From Actinomyces sp. oral taxon 414 (lineage in GTDB: Bacteria; Actinomycetota; Actinomycetes; Actinomycetales; Actinomycetaceae): a stretch of DNA of 64,000 bases. The position numbers and the translations under genes are program-made. This document shows positions 57,444 through 64,000 of the stretch, piece by piece. The notes below the pieces were generated by a model, which worked only from the letters and a program-made list of their open reading frames with translations, made no database searches and was not told the DNA's origin. How positions within the stretch are numbered: the first letter of the stretch is position 1; each line of letters starts with the position of its first letter. The stretch lies in the NCBI RefSeq assembly GCF_001278845.1, contig NZ_CP012590.1:1736001-1800000 (forward strand), given 5' to 3'.

Positions 57444-58424
57444 TCAACGGCGCAGATCCGCCAGATCGTCGGCCGCCAGCCCGGCGACCACCATGAGCTG
57501 CTGCCTCATCCCGAATCCCCACCGGAGGTTCCCGAAGACGGGGGCGAGGACGCGCCCCAGAAGGCCGAAGGCCCGGGTGAGAAGGGTGAGGCGCACGAGC
57601 GTGCCGCCGTCGACGCCCTCAAGGTCGATCCGCCGCACCGTGGAGAGCCGACCGGCCCAGCGGCCCGTGAGGACCTCCTCCCGCCAGACGACGGACTGCC
57701 CCTCACAGGTCAGACTGTGGCGCAGGCGCACGGTCCGGCGGCCCCTGTGCCACTCGGTCACGACCCGGCCCGCCCCGGACTCCACGACGACGTCCGTCCC
57801 CAACTCCATCCACTGACCCAACCGGTCGGGGTCGGTGAGGATCCCCCGCAGCACCTCCGGCGGCGCGCAGACGAAGTGGTCCAGGCGCCAGGCCCGCTCC
57901 ATGCCCTCGCGGCGGAGGTCCTGCGGAACAGGGACGGCCCGGGCGCCCGCGACGCGCTCGCGGGCCCTGGCCCGCAGCCGGCGGCGCAGTTCGGGAACGT
58001 CGACGCCCAGGCGGTCGAGCAGGCGGGAGGACGCCGTGCGCGGGCCGGCCGTGAGCGCGAGGAGGGCCTGGCGGTCCGAGCGGACTCTGCCCCTGCGCTC
58101 GAAGACCACGTCCTCGGCGCCGGGCGCCAGATCGAGGTCGACGTTCGCCTGCACGGCGGCCAGGCTCATGAGCAGCCGCCGGGGGCGCAGTCCCCGAGGC
58201 ACCGCGATGTTCGCTCCGGCGAGGTCGGCGTCGTCGAGATCCGTCGCCGCCGACCGGGCCCGGACCAGGCCGACGCCGGCTGCGCCCAGGGTCCGGGCGA
58301 CCGGCCCGCCCTGGGCCAGCAGCCCCAGGAGGAGGTCGGTCTCCTCGATGCGCGGATGCCGGGCCAGGAGGGCCTCGCTGCGGGCGGCGGACAGCCAGGT
58401 CCAGATGTGGGTGCAGGTGCTCAT
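57444..58424 (-). CDS. Clp N-terminal-domain / SRPBCC-domain protein
   Basis: A 326-residue protein. The N-terminal ~150 residues resemble a ClpA/ClpC N-domain repeat pair (ARHPRIEETDLLLGLLAQGG, LAGANIAVPRGLRPRRLLM). The C-terminal ~150 residues look like an SRPBCC (START-like) ligand-binding domain (AWRLDHFVCAPPEVLRGILT ... GRRTVRLRHSLTCEG). There is no ATPase module, so it is not a Clp chaperone. The ATG overlaps the stop of the HTH gene (ATGA). Such HTH/Clp_N pairs recur in actinobacteria; the ligand and role are unknown. Confidence 0.7.
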   Translation of the reverse strand: MSTCTHIWTWLSAARSEALLARHPRIEETDLLLGLLAQGGPVARTLGAAGVGLVRARSAATDLDDADLAGANIAVPRGLRPRRLLMSLAAVQANVDLDLAPGAEDVVFERRGRVRSDRQALLALTAGPRTASSRLLDRLGVDVPELRRRLRARARERVAGARAVPVPQDLRREGMERAWRLDHFVCAPPEVLRGILTDPDRLGQWMELGTDVVVESGAGRVVTEWHRGRRTVRLRHSLTCEGQSVVWREEVLTGRWAGRLSTVRRIDLEGVDGGTLVRLTLLTRAFGLLGRVLAPVFGNLRWGFGMRQQLMVVAGLAADDLADLRR

Positions 58425-58669
58425 GAGCGCTTCCTCGGGTGTCGGGCAAGGCGGGGGTCGACCCGCTTGGCGTACTTCTTGTGGACGGCCTGCCGGGTGA
58501 CGCCGAGGTGCTCGGCGATCTCCCTCCAGCCCATACCGGCGGCCAATCCGGCCTCGACCTGAGCGAGTTCGAGGGTGTCGGTCAGGCGCCGCAGGGCGGC
58601 GACTGCGCGCAATCCGGCGGCGGGGTCGGCGGTGTCGGCGGCCGTGGAGGCGATGGTGATGGCTTCCAT
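58421..58669 (-). CDS. small helix-turn-helix regulator
   Basis: An 82-residue basic protein with a clear HTH (MGWREIAEHLGVTRQAVHKK) and a helical N-terminal part. It is probably a DNA-binding partner for the Clp_N/SRPBCC protein whose gene overlaps its stop. Its own promoter contains two similar 12-bp palindromes, suggesting autoregulation. The ATG is apparently leaderless, seven bases after a candidate -10. Confidence 0.8.
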   Translation of the reverse strand: MEAITIASTAADTADPAAGLRAVAALRRLTDTLELAQVEAGLAAGMGWREIAEHLGVTRQAVHKKYAKRVDPRLARHPRKRS

Positions 58670-58674
58670 GGGTG

Positions 58675-58714
58675 CAACTTAAGTTGACAAGCCTCGTATT
58701 GTCAACTCGAGTTG
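58675..58714 (-). promoter_or_regulatory. promoter with two 12-bp palindromic operators for the HTH gene
   Basis: CAACTTAAGTTG (58675-58686) and CAACTCGAGTTG (58703-58714) are perfect palindromes with the same outer five bases, centred 28 bp apart. On the minus strand a consensus -35 TTGACA (58705-58700) overlaps one. Seventeen bases on, TTAAGT (58682-58677) lies inside the other, and the ATG follows seven bases later. This is a textbook layout for repression by a dimeric regulator, most simply the HTH protein itself. Confidence 0.6.
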
Positions 58715-58888
58715 CTGTCGGGGTGTCCCGTGAGCCGCCCGCCCACGCTCGGCCCGCCTCGTGAGCCGCCCGCCCGCGCTCGCGGCACCGGCCGCATCCG
58801 CCGAACCCGTCTGCTCGGCCATATCGAGGCCCGCCCGCGCTCGCAACCCGGCATCTGCACTGGCCGCGCCCGCGACCGACCCCCGTCC

Positions 58889-60832
58889 CTACTCGGCGGG
58901 GAGCACCTCCGCGACGCGCCACGGGTCGGGGATCAGAATGAGGATGATCTCGTGCGAGGCCTGGGCCGGCACCGTGCGGCTCGTGCCGTCGGCGGCCGTA
59001 CGCGTCGAGGGCTGCTGGGCCCGGCTGAGACGCACCGCCACCGCGCCGGGCCAGCGCGTGGCGCAGTCGGCGGGCACCTCGACCACCTCGACCCCCGACA
59101 CGGAGGTCTCCAGATCCGAGACCGTCTCACCGCTGTCTCTCAGCGCCGCCAGCATCTCCTCGTCCGCCTGCGCCGCCGGGGACCCGGGCACCGTCGTCGC
59201 CGCCAGGGCCGCCGAATCGCCCGTCTCCAGGGCCCCATCTCGGGCCGAACTCAGGGAGGTGACGACCGCGGCCAGATCGGTCGAAGCCGCCGGGGCCGTC
59301 GGGTCGGCCGAGCCGCCCGGGGCCGCCGAGCCAGCGGGATCGACCGGGGTCGCGGGATCGGGCGGCATCGTCGGACCGGCGGGATCGGCTGGCGCCGCGC
59401 TCTCCGACGCCGCGGATGCGCCCGCCGCCGCACCGCCCTCGGTCGTCCCGGCCGTCGCCCCGCTTCCCGCGACCGGAGCGGCCGACGGCGCCCCGCCGGG
59501 CAGCACGGAGCCAATCGCCTGACGCAGTCGCGGCCACGGGCCGAGGGCCGCCAGAGCCCCCACGAGGACGAGAGCGCCCACGGCCGCCACCATTCGCGCC
59601 GCGCGCCGACCGCCGCGGGACACCGGGAGGCGCCCGCCGCCGCGCCGCGAGCCGATCTGCCGTGTGGGCACGGCCGCCGCGGCCCGCAGAGCCCCGGCGG
59701 CCAGGCGGGCGCCGTCGGGCAGCTCGATGACGCCGGGCGCTCCGACCTCGGGCGCCCTGGCGGCCAGCGCCCGCGCGGTGGGCCGCAGCCCGGGGTCGTC
59801 GACGAGCACGTCGGCCAGGATCCGGTCCAGGCGCTCGCCGAGCACCGCCGTGCCGGTGGCGCAACTTCGTAGCAGCGCCCCCAGCGAATAGACGTCGGAG
59901 GCGGGCGTCGCCGGTCCGCCGCCGGCGCGCTCGGGGGCCGCCCACGGCCCCGTGCCGGTCTCCATGACGCCGCCGAACAGGTCGATGAGCACCGCCCCGC
60001 CCTCGGTGGTGATGACGACGTTCGCGCTCGAGACGTCGCCGTGGGCCAGCCCGGCCTCGTGCAGGCGGGCCAGGGCCGAGCCGACGTCGTCGAGCAGCCT
60101 GGCCGCCTCGCTGCGGGTCAGGCACCCGCGCGCGCCGAGCACGACGGCCAGATCCGCGCCGGGCACGAGATCGACGGTGACCACGGCCCGACCGCCCGGC
60201 AGGGAGATGACCTCCCGAACGCGGGCCAGCGCGGGGTGGCGCAGGGCCCGCAGCTCGGCCAGGCGCCGGAGCGTGCGCGCCCCGCCGCCGTCCTCGGGGA
60301 CGTCGAGCAGGTGGACGACGACGTCGCGCCCGTCCCCGTCCAGGCCGCGCAGCACCCGCGGCCCGTCCGGGCCGATGCGCCCCATGGGCGCGCCGACGGC
60401 CAGGCCCGCGTCGGCCAGGACCTCGCGGTCCGCGGCCGACAGCCCCGTGTCCTCCAGGCGGTCGACGGGCTCGCCCCTGCCGCGCGCCCGACGGCGGAAG
60501 AAGCGGGGCGGGCCCGCAGGTGAGGGAGCGGCCGCGGGCGAAGGCGCAGCCGGGGGTGAGGTCGAGCCTGCGAATGAGGATGCAGATGCGGGTGAGAGCG
60601 CGTCACCGGGTGAGGGCACAGCCGGGAACATGACCGGGAACGCGACCGCGTCCGAGAACTCCACTTCATCTGAGAGGTCAGCCTCGTCCGCAGAGGCGAC
60701 CCTGCCTGCGAAGGCGGCCCCGTCCGCGAAGACGACATCGTCCCCGGGGTCGGCCCCGCCCATGAACACGGTCTCATCCGCGGAGGCGGCGGATGGTGTC
60801 GGGGGTCTCTTCACGACCCCCATGGTCCACAT
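58889..60832 (-). CDS. serine/threonine kinase-like membrane protein (possibly pseudokinase)
   Basis: A 647-residue protein. A low-complexity N-terminus (~1-125) is followed by a Hanks-type kinase fold with HGDVSSANV (264-272, catalytic-loop Asp and Asn kept), DLFG (284-287), an APE-like AAPER (298-302) and SDVYSLG (312-318). The usual VAIK lysine position reads VVVHLLDV near 171-178, with no lysine, and no glycine-rich loop is obvious. One transmembrane helix (~413-433), an Ala/Pro/Ser linker and a ~130-residue extracytoplasmic domain follow. Start uncertain: ATG 60832 chosen, ATG 60823 or GTG 60814 possible. Confidence 0.7.
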   Translation of the reverse strand: MWTMGVVKRPPTPSAASADETVFMGGADPGDDVVFADGAAFAGRVASADEADLSDEVEFSDAVAFPVMFPAVPSPGDALSPASASSFAGSTSPPAAPSPAAAPSPAGPPRFFRRRARGRGEPVDRLEDTGLSAADREVLADAGLAVGAPMGRIGPDGPRVLRGLDGDGRDVVVHLLDVPEDGGGARTLRRLAELRALRHPALARVREVISLPGGRAVVTVDLVPGADLAVVLGARGCLTRSEAARLLDDVGSALARLHEAGLAHGDVSSANVVITTEGGAVLIDLFGGVMETGTGPWAAPERAGGGPATPASDVYSLGALLRSCATGTAVLGERLDRILADVLVDDPGLRPTARALAARAPEVGAPGVIELPDGARLAAGALRAAAAVPTRQIGSRRGGGRLPVSRGGRRAARMVAAVGALVLVGALAALGPWPRLRQAIGSVLPGGAPSAAPVAGSGATAGTTEGGAAAGASAASESAAPADPAGPTMPPDPATPVDPAGSAAPGGSADPTAPAASTDLAAVVTSLSSARDGALETGDSAALAATTVPGSPAAQADEEMLAALRDSGETVSDLETSVSGVEVVEVPADCATRWPGAVAVRLSRAQQPSTRTAADGTSRTVPAQASHEIILILIPDPWRVAEVLPAE

Positions 60833-61031
60833 CAGGACCCCGTTCCACCATAGCCTCGGCGATATCTGTGGATAACTCGGTCCGGTCCCCGGCCCGGCCT
60901 CCCGGGAACAGATGCGCGAGTGCCTGGACCGGGTCCGCGCCTCCTTCAGCCTCGATGCTGCCCGCGCCCCCGCCCCGGCCCGACCGGGTCCGCGAGATCG
61001 CCGGGTAACCCGCGAGAACGTCACTTAACCC

Positions 61032-62539
61032 CAATGTCGTTCGGTTAGGGGTCGGGGTGGGGTGTCAAGATGTGTGTGGTGATGGTGACGGGGTAGGTGG
61101 TGCGGTCGGGGTGGGGTGTTCGTGCGCGGTGTTTGGACAGGGCTCGTTTGATGGCCCTGGTGCGGGTTCGTGGTCGGCGCGGGGGCAGGAGCGCGGCCAG
61201 GACGGCGGTGCCGATGGGGCCGGTCAGGTCGGGGCGGTCGGCGGTGATGTGCTGCGCCAGGACGATCTGGTCGCGGGCCGCGGTCAGGGCGACGGTGAAG
61301 GAGGCCCGGTCGGGGTCGGTGCCGGGGCTGGTCAGGACGGCGTCGGCCATGGCGGTGCGCAGGGCCTGGTAGGCGCACAGCAGGGCCCAGACCTCCTGGA
61401 GCACGCCCCGGGGGTGGCGGGCGCGCAGGACCCGTCCGGCGCCCAGGGCGGACTTGAGCTCGCAGTAGGCGGTCTCGATCTCCCAGCGCTCGTGGTACAG
61501 GCGCACCAGCTGGTCGGCGGGGGCCCGGCGGTGGTCGGTCAGGCTGGTCACCAGTCTCCAGTGCCCGGTGCGCTCGGGGCCGGTGGTGGTGGTGGGGGTG
61601 ATGCGGGCGTCGATGACCCTGACCCTGGTGCCGCGGGCGTTGGACAGCCAGGACCCGTCGGGCAGGACGCGCTCGACATCGAGCCTCAGGGCGCTCGTGC
61701 CGGTGCGCACGCGGGTGAGGAAGTCCGAGCCCGCGGACCTGATCAGGGTCCACATGCCCGTCGATGCCAGGCCCCGGTCGGCCAGGACGAGCATGCCCGG
61801 GCCCATGGCGCGGATCAGCCCGGCGGCCAGGGAGGTCTCGCCGACCCTGTCCGAGTCGACGGCCGCGGCCAGCAGGCTGCGGGTGGAGGCGGCCAGCAGG
61901 GTCACCAGGCGGATCATCGGGTAGCCGGCGCCCGAGCCCCGCCCGGACCGGCTCTTGGGGAAGGCGGCCCTGTTGGCCTCGGTGTCCGCCACCGCGATCA
62001 GGGTGCCGTCCAGGGCCACGACCCTGCGCGAGGCGAACCGGTCCGCGCCCCCCTGCACGGGCAGGGGGCCGGACAGCAGATCGAACAGCGCCTTGAGGGG
62101 GGCCGGCCCCACCCGGCGCATCGCCTGCGAGATCGACGAGGCGCTCACGGGCTCCACGGGGCGCCCCAGGCCCGCGCACAGGCGCGACCACACCCCGCTC
62201 CACCCCACCGATCCGAACAGCGCCCCCGCCAGCAGCAGGTAGACCACCACCCGCGACGGCAGGCGCCGCACGCGCCGCTGCACGCCGCCCCCCGCCTCCA
62301 GTGCCGCATCGACCATCTCGAAGGGAACCACCTGGGTCAACTCGCCCAGGTGACCGGGGGCGAACACGTCCGGCGCCGAAGGGCGCATGGCACAATCACA
62401 CACAGCAGGCCTTGTCTAAGAGAACGGATCAGTCTTGGCGGACCGACCCACTCCTACAAGGCCTGCGCCCACCACCAAACCGACACGCCGCCCACCCACC
62501 TCTTGACACCCCACCCCAACCCCTAACCGAACGACATTG
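61032..62539 (-). mobile_element. IS4-family insertion sequence, copy 2
   Basis: 1508 bp, apparently identical to copy 1 and in the same orientation, with the same terminal repeats (CAATGTCGTTCGG outermost). It is flanked by the same 10-bp duplication CACTTAACCC (61022-61031 and 62540-62549). It lies inside a second member of the ACCYCTAGCAG-loop hairpin family. Confidence 0.95.
61045..62403 (-). CDS. IS4-family transposase (copy 2)
   Basis: A 452-residue transposase with the same translated sequence as the copy at 50201-51559, including ALDGTLIAVAD, MLVLADRGLAS and the YHERWEIETAYCELK signature. It is intact. Two identical copies 10.8 kb apart suggest recent activity. Confidence 0.95.
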   Translation of the reverse strand: MCDCAMRPSAPDVFAPGHLGELTQVVPFEMVDAALEAGGGVQRRVRRLPSRVVVYLLLAGALFGSVGWSGVWSRLCAGLGRPVEPVSASSISQAMRRVGPAPLKALFDLLSGPLPVQGGADRFASRRVVALDGTLIAVADTEANRAAFPKSRSGRGSGAGYPMIRLVTLLAASTRSLLAAAVDSDRVGETSLAAGLIRAMGPGMLVLADRGLASTGMWTLIRSAGSDFLTRVRTGTSALRLDVERVLPDGSWLSNARGTRVRVIDARITPTTTTGPERTGHWRLVTSLTDHRRAPADQLVRLYHERWEIETAYCELKSALGAGRVLRARHPRGVLQEVWALLCAYQALRTAMADAVLTSPGTDPDRASFTVALTAARDQIVLAQHITADRPDLTGPIGTAVLAALLPPRRPRTRTRAIKRALSKHRARTPHPDRTTYPVTITTHILTPHPDP

Positions 62540-62619
62540 CACTTAACCCGCGAGATCGCCGGGTAACCCTCGAGAACGTACCCCTAGCAGACGTTCTCGC
62601 GGGTTACCCGGCGATCTCG
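62540..62619. repeat. hairpin repeat with conserved loop ACCCCTAGCAG, split by the IS4 element
   Basis: Left arm 62551-62579 and right arm 62591-62619 form a 29-bp stem with one mismatch around the loop ACCCCTAGCAG (62580-62590). The 29 bases left of the IS (60993-61021) repeat the same arm and pair with the right arm perfectly. The loop differs by one base from that at 51716-51726, while the stems share only the GTTCTCGCGGG/CGAGNACG theme. Confidence 0.85.
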
Positions 62620-62632
62620 TGAGGCGGCCGGC

Positions 62633-62742
62633 GTCTGCTACGCCCCTTTCGCTCTACTACGCTCCTTCACCCTCCACTGTACGAGGGAAAGAGGCGTAGC
62701 AGAGGCAAAGAGGCGTAGCAGAAGGAAAGGGGCGTAGCAGAC
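62633..62742. repeat. interspersed palindromic repeat (GTCTGCTRCGC family), copy 2
   Basis: Perfect 18-bp outer arms GTCTGCTACGCCCCTTTC (62633-62650) and its reverse complement (62725-62742). Inside are two direct copies of AAAGAGGCGTAGCAG plus a variant, and a central CTGTACG. It is related to 9262-9352. It lies 13 bp after the hairpin at 62540-62619. Confidence 0.75.
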
Positions 62743-63028
62743 GGTCCGACGTCGTTCCTGTTCTCGGCCGGGGATGCGCCAGAAGCGCCCTCACGAGCAC
62801 CCAGCCGTACCCCACGAGTCATATGCGTAACACCCGTAACGGAGGCACCACTACGGGCACCCTCACGGGACCGGGGCAGGACCACAATGGCGCCGACGGC
62901 GGCAGACCGGGCCTGGGGCCGGAGTGGGGGCCCCGGAGCGGAGACCGGGCCCGGGGCTGGAGCGGGGACCCCGGAGCGGGGACCGGTGCCGGGGAATGAC
63001 GACGACACGCCGCCGCTAGACTGCGCGG
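62743..63028. other. intergenic region before lipB
   Basis: No gene seen. The first ~30 bp resemble the sequence after the other GTCTGCTRCGC repeat. The stretch 62925-63000 has imperfect direct repeats of a CCCCGGAGCGG/GACCGG motif. The lipB -10 box lies at the end. An open minus-strand frame here is Pro/Arg-rich and not convincing. Confidence 0.5.
63017..63022 (+). promoter_or_regulatory. -10 box for leaderless lipB
   Basis: TAGACT followed by six bases and the GTG at 63029; no Shine-Dalgarno sequence. Same spacing as relA, DUF3000 and the MBL hydrolase. Confidence 0.5.
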
Positions 63029-63868
63029 GTGCAGCGCCTCGACCTCGATCTGGGCTCTCGGCTCGTCCCCTACCGCGAGGCCTGGGAGCTCCAGAGACAG
63101 GTGCACGGCGAGGTGGCCGCCGCCCGCCGCGGCCCGACCCTCGTCCTGGTCGAGCACGAGAGCGTCTACACCGTCGGGCGCCGCACCCACAGCTGGGAGC
63201 GGCCGGCCTCCGACGACGTCGAGGGCGTACCCGTCATTGACGTTGACCGCGGCGGGAAGACCACCTGGCACGGCCCGGGGCAGCTGACCGTCTACCCGAT
63301 CGTGCGCCTGGCCCGCCCCATCGACGTCATCAAGTACGTGCGCGCCCTGGAGGCCGCCGTCATGGAGGTGTGCGCCGCCTACGGGGTGGGTACGCGGCGC
63401 GTGGCGGGCCGCTCGGGGGTGTGGGTGCCCGCGGACCCCGCCCTCGCCGCCCCCGCGGACCCCGCGGGCCTCCCGGCGCCCGGTGGCCGGCACCCGGAGA
63501 CGCCGACGGCGGAGACAAGACGGTCCGACCGCCCGGCGCCCGGCGGCCGGCACGGCGAGGGTGTTGGCGGCCGCGTCGGCGGCTCCGGCCCACCGCCGCC
63601 CGGGCCCCGCCCGGAGCGCAAGATCTGCGCCCTGGGCGTGCGCGTGGCGCGGGGCGCGACCATGCACGGCATCGGCCTGAACGTGGATCCCAACCTGGAG
63701 GCCTTCAGCCTGTCGCGCATTATCCCCTGCGGCATCGACGACGCCGGGGTGACGTCGCTGAGCGCCGAGACCGGCCGCCCCCTGGCGACGGCCGACCCGG
63801 CCGACGCCCTGACGGCGACCCTGGAGCGGAACCTGGCGCCCCTCGTGGCCGACGCCGCACTCTCATGA
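63029..63868 (+). CDS. lipB: lipoyl(octanoyl) transferase with internal low-complexity insert
   Basis: A 279-residue LipB that moves octanoyl groups from acyl carrier protein to lipoyl domains such as that of the E2 at 55662. The conserved [18 protein letters not shown] (74-91), the catalytic lysine region [20 protein letters not shown] (K198) and catalytic Cys234 ([14 protein letters not shown]) are intact. Residues ~134-196, between VAGRSGVWV and RKICALG, are a Pro/Gly/Arg-rich insertion where other LipB proteins have a short loop. It should still be active. GTG start. Confidence 0.93.
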   Translation: MQRLDLDLGSRLVPYREAWELQRQVHGEVAAARRGPTLVLVEHESVYTVGRRTHSWERPASDDVEGVPVIDVDRGGKTTWHGPGQLTVYPIVRLARPIDVIKYVRALEAAVMEVCAAYGVGTRRVAGRSGVWVPADPALAAPADPAGLPAPGGRHPETPTAETRRSDRPAPGGRHGEGVGGRVGGSGPPPPGPRPERKICALGVRVARGATMHGIGLNVDPNLEAFSLSRIIPCGIDDAGVTSLSAETGRPLATADPADALTATLERNLAPLVADAALS

Positions 63869-63962
63869 CCGACGCCGCGCCCCTCGTGGCCGACGCCGCC
63901 CCTCGTGGCCGACGCCACGCCGCGGCCGTCGTCGCCTGGGCCTTGAGTCCCAGACGGCGACA

Positions 63963-63968
63963 TAGGAT
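63963..63968 (+). promoter_or_regulatory. promoter and RBS of the next gene (probably lipA)
   Basis: TAGGAT -10 box in the 130 bp after lipB, followed at 63990-64000 by the purine-rich GAGGAGGAGG. The start codon must lie just past the window. lipA commonly follows lipB, but that is inference. The preceding 63869-63920 holds a short direct repeat of CCCTCGTGGCCGACGCC continuing from the 3' end of lipB. Confidence 0.4.
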
Positions 63969-64000
63969 GAAGGCCGCACTCGGTGACGACGAGGAGGAGG

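Noticed and set aside
60774..61034. Possible small gene on the minus strand overlapping the 5' end of the kinase-like gene
   Set aside because: The 86-codon frame has a partly protein-like stretch, but it overlaps the kinase start and extends into the IS target repeat, with no RBS or known family. Left unannotated.

Overview
The window is very GC-rich chromosomal DNA (roughly 70-75% by eye). It has GTG starts, overlapping stop/start codons and TANNNT-type -10 boxes placed directly before start codons. The core gene order hisS-MBL...relA-apt-secF-secD-yajC-ruvB-ruvA-ruvC-yebC...NUDIX...pimA-acyltransferase-pgsA-HIT-thrS matches the actinobacterial order known from Mycobacterium tuberculosis (Rv2580c to Rv2614c). 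A pyruvate formate-lyase system, FemAB-type bridge enzymes and Ala/Pro/Glu-rich protein tails suggest a facultatively anaerobic member of the Actinomycetaceae (Actinomyces-like). The genus is an inference.

Layout. 1-1119: C-terminal part of a KefB/KefC-type cation:proton antiporter. 1211-3627: two inverted copies of a decayed IS5-type element around an AT-rich membrane-protein gene, followed by a gene stump. 3982-9157: hisS, a glyoxalase II-like hydrolase, a methyltransferase and an ABC-F ATPase. 9815-12400: a DUF349 protein and an AbiEi-like protein. 12458-22480: the stringent response / Sec translocon / Holliday-junction block, all on the minus strand. 22689-30839: a tightly coupled minus-strand operon from thrS through HIT, pgsA, acyltransferase and pimA to a LemA-like protein, PrsW and NUDIX (phosphatidylinositol and PIM-type lipid synthesis). 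30930-38009: two FemAB paralogues and an ATP-grasp ligase (peptidoglycan cross-bridge), two tRNA genes and glgX. 38181-40066: DUF3000 and RNase D. 40132-43468: pflB, a separate glycyl-radical subunit gene and pflA. 43755-50112: dxs, an S9 peptidase and a CLC chloride transporter. 50188-62539: two identical IS4-family elements in direct orientation around a small membrane protein, pepA, lpd, a 2-oxoacid dehydrogenase E2, a Clp_N/SRPBCC protein with its HTH partner, and a kinase-like membrane protein. 63029-63868: lipB. The likely promoter and RBS of the next gene (probably lipA) run off the end.

The most notable signals are: (1) a pyruvate formate-lyase whose glycyl-radical domain is a separate gene; (2) palindromes matching the core of the DosR/DevR box before pflB, with a similar one before lpd, suggesting a redox-responsive regulon; (3) two IS4 insertions with the same 10-bp target duplication inside members of one hairpin-repeat family with a conserved loop; (4) a perfect 300-bp tandem duplication in an extra C-terminal tail on GlgX; (5) an HTH/Clp_N-SRPBCC gene pair whose promoter carries two near-identical 12-bp palindromes. 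Several genes (relA, the MBL hydrolase, DUF3000, lipB, pepA) look leaderless.
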